31,987 nucleotides of DNA from an uncultured Clostridia bacterium (GCA_934462945.1 CAKSJF010000023.1:1-31987), one strand, 5' to 3'; counted from the stretch's first letter, positions 14,532 to 22,690 are shown. The notes: generated by a model not told the origin, from the sequence alone. A program made the numbers and translations.

Positions 14532-15455
14532 ATGAATACCCAACATTTAAAATATGCAGTTGAGATTGAAAAATGCGGATCGATTTCGCAGGCGGCGGAG
14601 AAACTCTTTATGGGGCAGCCGACGCTCAGCAAAACGATTAAGGAGCTGGAAGCACAGCTTGGCTTTGAGCTGTTTGTCCGGACGCCGACCGGCGTTTTGC
14701 CCACTCCGCTCGGCGAGGAATTTTTGGTGCATGCGAAAAATATTCTCTCGCAGGCGGCTATGATTGAGGCAATTCCGCACTCCGGTCAGGAACAGTGCCT
14801 GACCGTGAATATTGCCGCACCGCGTGCAAGCTATATTGCAGATACCTTTCTGGAATTTTTAAAGACGCTGGATCGTACGAAAAAAATCCGGATGAATTAC
14901 AAGGAAACCAACACCATGCGCGCATTAAACAAGCTTTCGGTGGGAGAATATCAGATTGCAATTATTCGTTATCAGACGGAATACGAGGGATATTTTTCAG
15001 ACTATCTGCGCCGGCACGACTTTAAAATCCAGCCGCTTTTAGAGTATCGTGCACTTGCCACCATGTCCGAAAAGCATCCGCTTGCCGGAAAAAAAAGGCT
15101 GACCTATGCGGATTTCGGAGAATATGTGGAGCTGCGGCATGGCGATGAAACGGTCCCATATTTTGCAGATTCTGACACTTTGCAGACGGCGGAGCGGCGA
15201 ATCTATATTTATGAGCGCGCCAGCCAGTTTGAAATTTTGTCTGAGATGCCGGATACCTTTATGTGGGCGTCGCCGGTTCCGAAACCGATTTTGAAACGGT
15301 ACGGATTGGTTCAGATAGAATGCGCCGCGCCAAAAAATGACTATAAGGATGTTTTGGTTTCTCTAAAGCATTATCAGTATACCGAAACGGAGCGTGCTTT
15401 TATCGGCGCGCTGAAAAAAACCGCCGAACGGCTTGGAACGCATGCAGAGCTGTAA
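14532..15455 (+). CDS. LysR-family transcriptional regulator
   Basis: The N-terminal winged helix-turn-helix is clear: 'MNTQHLKYAVEIEKCGSISQ', 'AAEKLFMGQPTLSKTIKELE', then 'LGFELFVRTPTGVLPTPLGE'. The remaining ~220 residues are a periplasmic-binding-protein-like effector domain with weaker similarity and no obvious ligand. AAAGGGG ends ~8 bases before the ATG at 14532; an in-frame GTG at 14523 overlaps that site. LysR proteins usually control a divergent neighbour, but the gene upstream here is the glycosyltransferase reading away from it, with ~190 AT-rich bases between, so that gene is a possible target. The 3' end overlaps the convergent HD-domain gene by 56 bases. Confidence 0.88.
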   Translation: MNTQHLKYAVEIEKCGSISQAAEKLFMGQPTLSKTIKELEAQLGFELFVRTPTGVLPTPLGEEFLVHAKNILSQAAMIEAIPHSGQEQCLTVNIAAPRASYIADTFLEFLKTLDRTKKIRMNYKETNTMRALNKLSVGEYQIAIIRYQTEYEGYFSDYLRRHDFKIQPLLEYRALATMSEKHPLAGKKRLTYADFGEYVELRHGDETVPYFADSDTLQTAERRIYIYERASQFEILSEMPDTFMWASPVPKPILKRYGLVQIECAAPKNDYKDVLVSLKHYQYTETERAFIGALKKTAERLGTHAEL

Positions 15456-15888
15456 GCGTTTCATCCATGGCACAAAGCTTATCAGAGAGGCAGACAATCC
15501 ATGCCTCGCGGTAGCGGGGAGGACAAAGATTTAAGGGGAACATGTGCCGCCGGATGATGTTTTTCTCTTTTGCGTTCAGAGAAAATTCTGCCGAGGCATT
15601 CCGGAGCGCCTTTTCTGCGTGATAAATGCCGTGCAGGCGCGGATGATCCTTGCTATGCCAGTCGTAGAGAAAATAATCGTGCAAAAGTGCGCCGCGGATC
15701 ATAGAACGTTCGTCCACCGTGAGCGAAAATGCTTCTGTAATGGCAAGACTTCTTTTTGCCACATTGACCGAATGCTCATAACAGCTTACCCCGCCATGCT
15801 GCAGAAACTGTTTTTCTGAAAGCATCTGAGGAGAAGTTAAAATGTCTGCTGCATAAAAATTAAGCTTTTCAAGGTTGTCATTTATCAT
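15400..15888 (-). CDS. HD-domain phosphohydrolase
   Basis: This ~162-residue protein carries the metal-binding set of the HD superfamily: His39 in 'SCYEHSVNVAKRSLAI', the His70-Asp71 pair in 'GALLHDYFLYDWH', 'HGIYHAEKAL' and 'IIRRHMFPLNLCPPRYREAW'. Such proteins hydrolyse phosphate esters of nucleotides or related compounds; the substrate is unknown. It resembles the short stand-alone HD proteins common in Clostridia. The ATG at 15888 follows AAAGGA with an 11-base gap and begins MINDNLEKLNF; the frame is open further upstream, but without a ribosome binding site. A promoter lies at 15923-15951. Its last 19 codons lie antisense to the end of the LysR gene. Confidence 0.82.
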   Translation of the reverse strand: MINDNLEKLNFYAADILTSPQMLSEKQFLQHGGVSCYEHSVNVAKRSLAITEAFSLTVDERSMIRGALLHDYFLYDWHSKDHPRLHGIYHAEKALRNASAEFSLNAKEKNIIRRHMFPLNLCPPRYREAWIVCLSDKLCAMDETLTALHAFQAVRRFFSARR

Positions 15889-15922
15889 AACGATACAAGT
15901 CCTTTTTTTGAAATTTACTGTT

Positions 15923-15951
15923 ATTGTATCACGAAATGAGGAAAAAATCAA
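15923..15951 (-). promoter_or_regulatory. Sigma-A promoter of the HD-domain gene
   Basis: On the minus strand TTGATT (15946-15951), a 17-base spacer and TACAAT (15923-15928), with a start ~30 bases before the ATG. Confidence 0.6.
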
Positions 15952-15979
15952 TAAAATCGACAGTTTTTTGAATTTGGGA

Positions 15980-16008
15980 TAGACAATTTTTTAAAAAAGT
16001 GGTATACT
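15980..16008 (+). promoter_or_regulatory. Sigma-A promoter of the PHP-domain/lipoprotein pair
   Basis: TAGACA (15980-15985), a 17-base spacer and TATACT (16003-16008), ~20 bases before the ATG at 16028. Confidence 0.65.
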
Positions 16009-16027
16009 AATAGTCAGAAAGGAATCG

Positions 16028-16753
16028 ATGGATATGAATGAGAGTTCAGCACTAAAAAAACAACTTCAGGAAGAATATCGGTATCGGATTGAAATGCATG
16101 CGCATACAAAGCCCGTCAGTCCGTGCAGTCAGATTCCGCCGGAGGAGCTTGTGCGTGTATATAAACATCTGGGTTATGATGCCGTTGCGCTCACAAATCA
16201 TTTTTTCATAGGCTTGCAGCAGGAAAAAAGCTGTGAGGAGGCTTTGGAAAAATTTATGCAGGGCTTTTACGAAACAAAAAAAGCCGGGGACGCTGCCGGT
16301 CTTTTGGTTTATTTGGGGGCAGAGCTTCGGTTTGACGGCTCTATGAACGATTATCTGATCTACGGTGTGGATGAGAAAATTCTGAAAAAAACCTATCATG
16401 CGTTGTCCGGGAGCGTGACGGAGTATCATAAAACGGTGCAGGATCAAAGAAGTATCCTGTTTCAGGCGCATCCGTTCCGGGATGGCTGCGAGCCGGTATC
16501 GCCGGACGCGCTCGACGGTATTGAGGCATTTAATGTACACCCCGGACATAATTCAAGAGTTGGCTTTGCTTCTGCTTACGCTGAAAAATACGGTTTAAAA
16601 AAGATTGTCGGAACAGATTTTCACCATCCGGGACATGAGGGACTGGGCGGCATCCGGACAAAGATTTTACCGGAGGACAGCTTTGCATTGGCAGAGGTTC
16701 TGCAATCGGGGGATTACCTGTTAGAGGTTGGCGGAACAATTATGATCCCATAG
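16028..16753 (+). CDS. PHP-domain metal-dependent phosphoesterase
   Basis: The PHP fold (polymerase and histidinol phosphatase family) is shown by its metal ligands in order: 'RIEMHAHTKPVSPCSQIP' with His24 and His26, 'GYDAVALTNHFF', 'LLVYLGAELRFDG', 'LFQAHPFRDGC', 'EAFNVHPGHNSRVGFA' and 'KIVGTDFHHPGHEGLGG'. At 241 residues it is a stand-alone PHP protein like the TrpH/YciV group, which hydrolyse phosphomonoesters or nucleotides; the specific substrate is unknown. AGAAAGGAA lies just upstream. ATG 16028 has a gap of about 4 bases and an in-frame ATG at 16034 about 10, so the exact start is uncertain by two codons. The lipoprotein gene follows after 10 bases, suggesting co-transcription. Confidence 0.85.
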   Translation: MDMNESSALKKQLQEEYRYRIEMHAHTKPVSPCSQIPPEELVRVYKHLGYDAVALTNHFFIGLQQEKSCEEALEKFMQGFYETKKAGDAAGLLVYLGAELRFDGSMNDYLIYGVDEKILKKTYHALSGSVTEYHKTVQDQRSILFQAHPFRDGCEPVSPDALDGIEAFNVHPGHNSRVGFASAYAEKYGLKKIVGTDFHHPGHEGLGGIRTKILPEDSFALAEVLQSGDYLLEVGGTIMIP

Positions 16754-16763
16754 GAGGAAAGGT

Positions 16764-17435
16764 TTGATACGATTGAAAAAATATTTTTGGGCGGTTTTCG
16801 TGTTCAGCATTGTTTTATTCGGTTGTGCGCGGGATCCGGATTTTGTATATTTTGATCCGAATATCCGGGATCATATGGCAGAGTATGCTGTTCCCACGGC
16901 AACACCGCGACCGACACTTGCGCCGGATGAACGCGATTTCCGGGATATGAAGTGGGGAATGTCCATAGAGGATATTACGGCGCTTGAAGGAGAAGACTAT
17001 ACAAAGCAGCCGGGCGGAGTGATCCGCTATGAGGATTTATATGTCGGCGGTTTTCCCGCACAGGCGGAATATACCTTAGAGGATGGAAAACTGGTGCAAT
17101 GCGTCTATTACACAACGCATTTTGAGAACACGATGCAGCAGTATGTGGATGATTATGAGCTGCTGAAAGTAAAATATACAAAAAAATACGGTACACCGAT
17201 CTATGATGAGCAAAAATGGGCAGATGATATGCAAGCACAGGAGCAGCAGAAACCCTTGCAGGCTTTAGCAGAGGGACGGATGATGTACCGAATCGGCTGG
17301 AAATTCAGTAATACGGAAATCAATCTGGTATTGTTTAAGGATAAGGATCTGAGAATTAAGGTTGGAATCCGGTATCAGCCGATTGATAAAAATATCGTCT
17401 CGGATGTTGCGCCGGTGGGCGATGAGGATATCTAA
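16764..17435 (+). CDS. Predicted lipoprotein of unknown function
   Basis: A lipoprotein signal is clear: positively charged 'MIRLKK', a hydrophobic stretch 'YFWAVFVFSIVLFGC' and a lipobox ending in Cys21. The mature part begins with a low-complexity linker ('VPTATPRPTLAPDERDF'), followed by a globular domain starting 'RDMKWGMSIEDITALEGEDY', a pattern shared by several secreted Clostridial proteins of unknown role. It ends with a charged tail. The start codon is TTG, at 16764 (AGGAGG 5 bases upstream) or 16773. It lies 10 bases behind the PHP gene, but I see no functional link. Anchoring on the outer face of the membrane is predicted. No known enzyme motif was seen. Confidence 0.75.
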   Translation: MIRLKKYFWAVFVFSIVLFGCARDPDFVYFDPNIRDHMAEYAVPTATPRPTLAPDERDFRDMKWGMSIEDITALEGEDYTKQPGGVIRYEDLYVGGFPAQAEYTLEDGKLVQCVYYTTHFENTMQQYVDDYELLKVKYTKKYGTPIYDEQKWADDMQAQEQQKPLQALAEGRMMYRIGWKFSNTEINLVLFKDKDLRIKVGIRYQPIDKNIVSDVAPVGDEDI

Positions 17436-17464
17436 CACGGTTTTTGAATGAATTTTTTTGTGAA

Positions 17465-17491
17465 TTTCGTAGGGGCGGATATGATCCGCCC
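17465..17491 (+). repeat. REP-like hairpin, copy 2 (GGGCGGAT family)
   Basis: TTTCGTAG (17465-17472) then GGGCGGAT and ATCCGCCC around a 3-base loop. It matches the inverted copy at 5791-5817, including the TTTCGTA flank, and lies between the lipoprotein gene and the lysS promoter. Confidence 0.7.
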
Positions 17492-17511
17492 GTATACATT
17501 AAAAATTTTTC

Positions 17512-17540
17512 TTGTGTTTTTGGGAAAAATCATGTATAAT
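17512..17540 (+). promoter_or_regulatory. Sigma-A promoter of lysS
   Basis: TTGTGT (17512-17517), a 17-base spacer and TATAAT (17535-17540). The leader is only ~35 bases, too short for a T-box element. Confidence 0.75.
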
Positions 17541-17579
17541 AAAAGGTATGAGCTATGATGGAAAGGAATGGTTAGCAAA

Positions 17580-19496
17580 ATGGAAAATCAAGAAGTACAG
17601 CTTTCTGAATTATTAAAAATCAGACGGGATAAGCTGAAGGAATTGCAGGAAATGGGGAGGGACCCGTTTGAAATTACAAAATATGATCAGACGCATTCTG
17701 CACAGCAAATCCGGGATCAGTATGCGGAGTTAGAGGGAAAAAAGGTTTCCGTTGCCGGACGTCTGATGTCTAAGCGCGGGATGGGAAAGGTGTGCTTCGG
17801 GCATCTTTTAGACCTGACCGGGCAAATCCAGCTGTTTGTGAAAAAAGATCTTCTGGGCGAGGAGGAATATGCGCTCTTTAAAAAATATGATATTGGTGAT
17901 ATTCTGGGTGTTGAGGGCGAAGTATTTACAACAAAAACCGGTGAGGTTTCCATCCGTGCAGAAAAGGTGACGCTTTTGTCGAAGTCACTCCTGCCGCTGC
18001 CGGAAAAATTCCACGGTCTGGTGGATACCGACCTGCGCTATCGCCAGAGATATGTGGATCTGATTATGAATGCAGAGGTAAAGGACACCTTTATCAAGCG
18101 TTCCAAGATTATTGCAGCAATCCGGAATTATCTAAATGCACAGAATTTCCTGGAGGTAGAAACGCCGATGCTGGTATCCAATGCCGGCGGCGCTGCTGCA
18201 CGTCCGTTTGAAACACATTTTAATGCGCTGAACGAGGATTTAAAGCTCCGCATTTCTCTGGAACTTTACTTAAAGCGCCTGATTGTCGGCGGCTTGGAGC
18301 GTGTTTATGAAATCGGACGGGTGTTCCGGAATGAGGGCTTAGACACCCGGCATAATCCGGAATTTACCCTGATGGAGCTTTATCAGGCATATACAGATTA
18401 CCACGGCATGATGGATCTGACCGAAAACCTTTACCGCTATGTGGCGCAGGAGGTGCTCGGAACAACAAAAATCACCTATAATGGCATTGAAATGGATCTG
18501 GGCAAGCCGTTTGAGCGGATTACCATGGTGGACGCGGTGAAAAAATATTCCGGTGTGGATTTTGCAGAAATTCATACGCTGGAGGAAGCAAGAGCGGCTG
18601 CAAAGGAGCATCATGTAGAATATGAGGAGCGGCATAAAAAGGGCGACATCTTGAATCTGTTCTTTGAGGAATTTGTAGAGGAGCATCTGGTTCAGCCGAC
18701 CTTTGTCATGGATCATCCGGTGGAAATTTCTCCGCTGACAAAGAAGAAACCGGAAAATCCGGAATATGTAGAACGTTTTGAGTTCTTTATGAACGGCTGG
18801 GAGATGGCGAATGCCTATTCCGAGCTGAACGATCCGATTGATCAGAGAGAACGTTTCCGTGCGCAGGAAGAGCAGCTTGCGCAGGGAGATGAGGAGGCAA
18901 ATACCACGGACGAGGACTTTTTGCGTGCGCTTGAAATCGGTATGCCGCCCACAGGCGGAATCGGTTTCGGAATCGACCGGATGTGCATGCTCATGACCGA
19001 CGCACCGGCAATCCGCGATGTGTTGCTGTTTCCAACCATGAAAAGCTTAAATGATGGAACTAAGAAAAATGATGTAAAGTTAAAGGCTGCTACAGAAGTG
19101 AAAGCTGAACCGGAGAAGATTGATTTTTCAAAGGTTCGGATTGAGCCGTTATTTGAGGAAGAGGTTGATTTTGAAACATTCTCGAAGTCGGATTTCCGCG
19201 CCGTAAAGGTGAAAGAATGTGTTGCAGTACCGAAGTCAAAGAAACTGTTACAGTTCACACTTGATGACGGAACAGGCACAGACAGAACCATTTTAAGCGG
19301 TATTCACGCTTATTATGAACCGGAAGAACTGGTTGGAAAGACGCTGATTGCGATCACCAATCTTCCGCCGAGATCAATGATGGGCATTGATTCCTGCGGT
19401 ATGCTCTTGAGCGCGATTCACGAAGAAGAAGGCGAAGAAAAGCTCCATCTTCTGATGGTGGATGATCACATTCCGGCAGGGGCAAAACTCTATTAA
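17580..19496 (+). CDS. lysS: Lysyl-tRNA synthetase (class II) with C-terminal tRNA-binding domain
   Basis: Residues 1 to ~490 are a standard bacterial class II LysRS. An anticodon-binding OB fold ('VSVAGRLMSKRGMGKVCFGH') precedes the catalytic core, which has motif 2 'RVFRNEGLDTRHNPEFTLME' and motif 3 'GIGFGIDRMCMLMTDAPAI'. It attaches lysine to tRNA-Lys. After 'RDVLLFPTMKSL', where most bacterial LysRS end, a charged linker leads to ~115 residues of EMAP-II/Trbp111-type tRNA-binding domain: 'FSKSDFRAVKVKECVAVPKS', 'KKLLQFTLDDGTG', 'LPPRSMMGIDSCGMLLSAIH' and 'DDHIPAGAKLY'. That module is usual at the end of MetRS; here it should raise general tRNA affinity. ATG 17580 gives the canonical start; ATG 17568 directly abuts AAAGGA and is too close to it. 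Confidence 0.95.
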   Translation: MENQEVQLSELLKIRRDKLKELQEMGRDPFEITKYDQTHSAQQIRDQYAELEGKKVSVAGRLMSKRGMGKVCFGHLLDLTGQIQLFVKKDLLGEEEYALFKKYDIGDILGVEGEVFTTKTGEVSIRAEKVTLLSKSLLPLPEKFHGLVDTDLRYRQRYVDLIMNAEVKDTFIKRSKIIAAIRNYLNAQNFLEVETPMLVSNAGGAAARPFETHFNALNEDLKLRISLELYLKRLIVGGLERVYEIGRVFRNEGLDTRHNPEFTLMELYQAYTDYHGMMDLTENLYRYVAQEVLGTTKITYNGIEMDLGKPFERITMVDAVKKYSGVDFAEIHTLEEARAAAKEHHVEYEERHKKGDILNLFFEEFVEEHLVQPTFVMDHPVEISPLTKKKPENPEYVERFEFFMNGWEMANAYSELNDPIDQRERFRAQEEQLAQGDEEANTTDEDFLRALEIGMPPTGGIGFGIDRMCMLMTDAPAIRDVLLFPTMKSLNDGTKKNDVKLKAATEVKAEPEKIDFSKVRIEPLFEEEVDFETFSKSDFRAVKVKECVAVPKSKKLLQFTLDDGTGTDRTILSGIHAYYEPEELVGKTLIAITNLPPRSMMGIDSCGMLLSAIHEEEGEEKLHLLMVDDHIPAGAKLY

Positions 19497-19528
19497 AACG
19501 GGTAACAAAAATTGTATCAATATCCTGA

Positions 19529-19561
19529 GCGGGCAGCTCCGATTGGAGCTGCCCGCCTTTT
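19529..19561 (+). terminator. Intrinsic terminator of lysS
   Basis: A perfect 12-bp stem (GCGGGCAGCTCC at 19529-19540, GGAGCTGCCCGC at 19545-19556), a GATT loop, then CTTTTGT. The next ~100 bases to the end of the araC-like gene show nothing else. Confidence 0.9.
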
Positions 19562-19660
19562 GTCAGGAGCGAAAATTTTTTGCATTTCAGAACAGCATTG
19601 AGTTGCGGACAACATAGAAACTGAAATTTCTGCCTGCAATTTTAAGGGTTGCTATTTTCG

Positions 19661-20395
19661 TCAGACTTCTGTGCGTCCTTTTTGGTATGCTCTCGGAGAA
19701 ACATGATATTTCGCTTTGAATTGCTTGGAAAAATACACATAATCCTCAAAGCCGCATTTTTCCGAAACGACCGAAAGGGACAGTGTTTTTCCGTATATAT
19801 TCATCAGAAACAGTGCATGCTCCATCCGGATATCGCATAAAAACTGTGTCGGTGTTTTGCCGGTGATTTTCCGGAAGTGGGCGCGGATATAGTCCTCGGC
19901 ATAGCCGGAACGGGACAGGATTTCGCAGAGTCTGATTCCGGGATCAAAAGCGTTTGCGGTGATCTCTGCAATCACCCGGTTGACCGCCTGTGCAATTTCG
20001 CTTGTCTGCTGCATATGTTCCAGCAGAAAATACACATATGCCGTACAGATTTTAGAAAGAAATGCGTTTTCGGAAAATCTGTTATGATAGATGATTTCGG
20101 TTAATTTTAAGCATTCGGCACGGCTGTTGTCGGATAACACAATGGGAGCATCGGCGAGGATGATATTTTCAAAATCGCCGCCGATTGAGATATTTGTAAA
20201 TCCGTTTTCCGACACAGAGCCGTGGATGACATGCGGCGGTACAAGAATGACCGTGCCGGGTGTAAAGGGATAGTTTCGTTCGGGCGTGTACAGATATCCG
20301 ACGCCCTCTGAATAGGACATAATTTCCCACCAATCATGCGCATGTGCCGGATATGCCCTGACACCGGGTTCTGTGCGGCTGATATGTATTTCCAT
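19661..20395 (-). CDS. AraC-family transcriptional regulator with cupin sensor domain
   Basis: The N-terminal ~100 residues form a cupin-type sugar-binding domain ('YPAHAHDWWEIMSYSEGVGY', 'PFTPGTVILVPPHVIHGS'). The last ~100 residues form the paired helix-turn-helix of the family, ending 'VVSEKCGFEDYVYFSKQFKA' and 'KYHVSPRAYQKGRTEV'. These are typical activators of carbohydrate-use genes. The gene is divergent from the GH5 hydrolase/transporter pair, whose promoter has a good extended -10 but no -35, as expected for activator dependence. ATG 20395 has CGGAGA 6 bases upstream. A 52-base hairpin repeat fills its leader. Confidence 0.9.
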   Translation of the reverse strand: MEIHISRTEPGVRAYPAHAHDWWEIMSYSEGVGYLYTPERNYPFTPGTVILVPPHVIHGSVSENGFTNISIGGDFENIILADAPIVLSDNSRAECLKLTEIIYHNRFSENAFLSKICTAYVYFLLEHMQQTSEIAQAVNRVIAEITANAFDPGIRLCEILSRSGYAEDYIRAHFRKITGKTPTQFLCDIRMEHALFLMNIYGKTLSLSVVSEKCGFEDYVYFSKQFKAKYHVSPRAYQKGRTEV

Positions 20396-20410
20396 AAAAA
20401 TCTCCGTTCT

Positions 20411-20462
20411 GGGAATGTCAAAAAAGGCACAGACCGTTCTGCACTCTTTTTTTACATCTCCG
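20411..20462 (-). repeat. Repeat family A, copy 2, in the araC-like gene leader
   Basis: This nearly matches the inverted sequence of 5865-5913, with small differences at the outer stem. With transcription starting near 20464 on the minus strand, the element would form the 5' end of the mRNA. Its inner stem GTGCAGA/TCTGTGC is followed by CTTTTTT, so it could act as an attenuator 16 bases before the ATG. Confidence 0.75.
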
Positions 20463-20470
20463 TTTTTTTT

Positions 20471-20499
20471 AGTATATCATAAATCTATCTTTTCTACAA
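20471..20499 (-). promoter_or_regulatory. Sigma-A promoter of the araC-like gene
   Basis: On the minus strand TTGTAG (20494-20499), a 17-base spacer and TATACT (20471-20476). Confidence 0.55.
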
Positions 20500-20538
20500 G
20501 TATTTCTATCTGCTTTTCTAAAAAATCTGCGCCGGAAA

Positions 20539-20547
20539 TGCTATAAT
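20539..20547 (+). promoter_or_regulatory. Extended -10 promoter of the GH5/transporter operon
   Basis: TGCTATAAT gives a TG extension plus consensus -10. No recognisable -35 lies 17 bases upstream (TAAAAA), which fits activation by the divergent AraC-type regulator. Confidence 0.6.
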
Positions 20548-20578
20548 GGACGTATAAAACACTGGAGGAGTGATCAGT

Positions 20579-21676
20579 ATGAAAAAAATTGCAGGATTTT
20601 CAAAAGGTATGGGGATCGGAGGATGGCTTACTAATTACAAGCGGTTTAACGTTCTTCCGAATGAATGGAGAAAAATTGTGACTGAGGGGGATATGGAGCA
20701 TTTCAGAACGTATATAACGGCATGGGATGCAAAAAATATCGCCTCCATGGGGGTAGACCATGTGAGAATCGGTTTTGACCAATTGGTGATGGAACAAGAG
20801 CCGTATATTTACCGGGAGGAGATTTTCAGGCTTTTAAAGGACTTCGTTTTGGAGTGCCGCCGGCAGGGACTCTTGGTCGTTCTGAATTTACATAAGGCAA
20901 TCGGAAATTACTGCGACATCGAGGAGGAGATCACCCTTTTCGATTCAGAGGAATTGCAGGATCGGTTTGTTGCGCTTTGGGTGAAGCTGGAGGAGGAGTA
21001 TGCAGATTGCGGTGATGTCATGTTTGAGCTTTTAAACGAGGTTCGGGATGTTGAGCCGGATTTGTGGAATGATCTGGCGGAAAGAACAATCCGGGAAATC
21101 CGGAGGATGAATCCGGACAGAAGAATTATTATCGGCAGCAGATCCTGGAACGGAGCAAAGGAATTGGACGATCTGCGCGTTTATGAGGACGAGAACGTGA
21201 TTTATACTTTCCATAATTATGCTCCGTTTGAATTTACGCATCAGCAGGGTGTTTTGCAGGCGCTTTGTATGTTTTATAACCGGAAAATGCCTTATCCGTG
21301 CGACGATATCGAACGCTACCGGGCATTTTACCGCGAAACGGCAGGCAGGGAGGATGTATATCCGGAATATGACAGGATCGATATTGAATTTCTGCGGGAC
21401 TCGATTGAGGGAGCAAAGCGCTTTATCGAAAAGCATCCGGACAAGATCCTTTGGTGCGGAGAATTTGGAACGATCCGGCATTGTGATATTGCGTCCAGAG
21501 AAAACTGGATGGCAGATATGATCCGGATTTTGCAGGAGTGGGATATTCCGTATTGCGTGTGGAATTATCTCTCAACGCCGAACGACGGAAACCGGTTTAG
21601 TCTTACCGATGATGATGCGCGGCAGCTGTTAAGTCCGCGATTAAAGCGCATTATCAACGGCGGTGATATCTTATGA
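20579..21676 (+). CDS. Glycoside hydrolase family 5-like (cellulase superfamily), cytoplasmic
   Basis: A TIM-barrel hydrolase of 365 residues: 'GFSKGMGIGGWLTNY' start, 'GVDHVRIGFDQLVMEQ', 'GLLVVLNLHKAIGNYCD', the acid/base Glu in 'MFELLNEVRDVEPDLWNDLA', 'ENVIYTFHNYAPFEFTHQQG', the nucleophile Glu in 'KILWCGEFGTIRHCDI', and 'YCVWNYLSTPNDGNRFSLTD'. The GWLTN and NE plus EFG motifs place it with GH5 endoglucanase/beta-mannanase-like enzymes. There is no signal peptide, so it probably acts on short imported oligosaccharides or glycosides. ATG 20579 has GGAGGAG 8 bases upstream; an in-frame GTG at 20570 overlaps that site. The transporter gene overlaps its stop by 4 bases. Confidence 0.85.
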   Translation: MKKIAGFSKGMGIGGWLTNYKRFNVLPNEWRKIVTEGDMEHFRTYITAWDAKNIASMGVDHVRIGFDQLVMEQEPYIYREEIFRLLKDFVLECRRQGLLVVLNLHKAIGNYCDIEEEITLFDSEELQDRFVALWVKLEEEYADCGDVMFELLNEVRDVEPDLWNDLAERTIREIRRMNPDRRIIIGSRSWNGAKELDDLRVYEDENVIYTFHNYAPFEFTHQQGVLQALCMFYNRKMPYPCDDIERYRAFYRETAGREDVYPEYDRIDIEFLRDSIEGAKRFIEKHPDKILWCGEFGTIRHCDIASRENWMADMIRILQEWDIPYCVWNYLSTPNDGNRFSLTDDDARQLLSPRLKRIINGGDIL

Positions 21677-22530
21677 GTTATCTGTTGCTGTTGATTTCGA
21701 TTGCCTTTGGAACGGGAAAAAATATTGTTTCCAAGCTTGGAGGTGATTATTTTTCAAACACAAGAGATTGTATGAAATTAAATGCCGTCACGTCGGTTTT
21801 GGCGTGTTTTGTCTTTGGCATAGCAGCAAAGGGGGCAATTTTCGGAAGAACAGAGCCCGTCTTTTTTGTGATGGCATTTTTGTATGGGTTATGTACCCTG
21901 TGTTCCCAGGTGTTCTATATTGCGGCAGTTCAGGACGGAGCAGTGTCTGTGTGCGCGCTGATTTATTCCTGCGGATTTATCATGCCAACGATTTTTGCAG
22001 GAGTGTTTTTTAAAGAACACGTAACGGGATTCAAAATTTTGGGGATCGCGCTTTTGATTGTGTGCACCGCTGTCGCCGGGTATAAAAAGGAGAAAACCCA
22101 AAGCTATCATTGGGTGCTGCCTGCATGTCTGGCAATGACAGGCTCAGGGGTTGTCGGGATTCTGCAAAAGCTGGTTCGGAATGTTTATCCCCAATGGAAC
22201 ATGAATGAATATTTGCTCTATTCGTTTGGATTTATGCTTTTACTGTCTCTTGCAGGAGGCTTTTTAAACAAAGGGCAGTCAGCAAAATTCTGCCGGAAAT
22301 ATGCCCTCTGCACCGTGCTTCTGTCCGTCTGTGTTGTGGGGGTAAATCAACTGAATCTGTATCTTTCCGGCGTGATTCCGGGTGTGATCTTTTTTCCGTG
22401 CGTAAACGGCGGCTGCCTAGTGATGTCTGCGGTGATGTCAGGACTGATCTTTCGGGAAAGGTTTGAAATGAAAAAAATTCTGGCAATCGCCGGAAGTGTA
22501 CTTGCCATCCTTCTTGTGTCGGTCGGATAG
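21673..22530 (+). CDS. DMT/EamA-family transporter
   Basis: This 285-residue protein has about ten hydrophobic segments from 'YLLLLISIAFGTGKNIVSKL' to 'KKILAIAGSVLAILLVSVG', arranged as two similar halves. Each half ends with the family's signature: 'SCGFIMPTIFAGVFFKEHVT' in the first and 'AVMSGLIFRERFEMKKILAI' in the second. DMT proteins move metabolites such as sugars, nucleotide sugars or amines. The 4-base ATGA overlap with the GH5 gene points to a product or substrate of that enzyme as cargo; this is inference. No terminator was seen before the rplS promoter. Confidence 0.85.
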   Translation: MSYLLLLISIAFGTGKNIVSKLGGDYFSNTRDCMKLNAVTSVLACFVFGIAAKGAIFGRTEPVFFVMAFLYGLCTLCSQVFYIAAVQDGAVSVCALIYSCGFIMPTIFAGVFFKEHVTGFKILGIALLIVCTAVAGYKKEKTQSYHWVLPACLAMTGSGVVGILQKLVRNVYPQWNMNEYLLYSFGFMLLLSLAGGFLNKGQSAKFCRKYALCTVLLSVCVVGVNQLNLYLSGVIPGVIFFPCVNGGCLVMSAVMSGLIFRERFEMKKILAIAGSVLAILLVSVG

Positions 22531-22571
22531 AGAATTTTTTTTGGATGCGATAAAAAAATAAAAAAAAATAC

Positions 22572-22600
22572 TTGCAATTTCAGAAAAGATATGGTATAAT
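22572..22600 (+). promoter_or_regulatory. Sigma-A promoter of rplS
   Basis: TTGCAA (22572-22577), a 17-base spacer and TATAAT (22595-22600), giving a ~90-base leader. Confidence 0.8.
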
Positions 22601-22607
22601 AATTGGG

Positions 22608-22690
22608 TGATACCGTGATCTGCGGTATGCAAAAGAATACGGATGGTCCTCTGCCTTGGTCGGCACGAACGTCTGAGAAATGAGAGGAGG
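22608..22690 (+). promoter_or_regulatory. Structured leader of rplS, possible L19 autoregulatory element
   Basis: A 6-bp hairpin ATACCG (22610-22615)/CGGTAT (22623-22628) is followed by TCCTCT (22647-22652), which is complementary to AGAGGA (22683-22688) overlapping the ribosome binding site. The leader can therefore hide the Shine-Dalgarno sequence. L19 leaders are known in Firmicutes, but I cannot confirm that this matches that family. Confidence 0.45.

Noticed and set aside
17541..17579. T-box or lysine riboswitch upstream of lysS
   Set aside because: The predicted leader is only about 35 bases, too short for either element.
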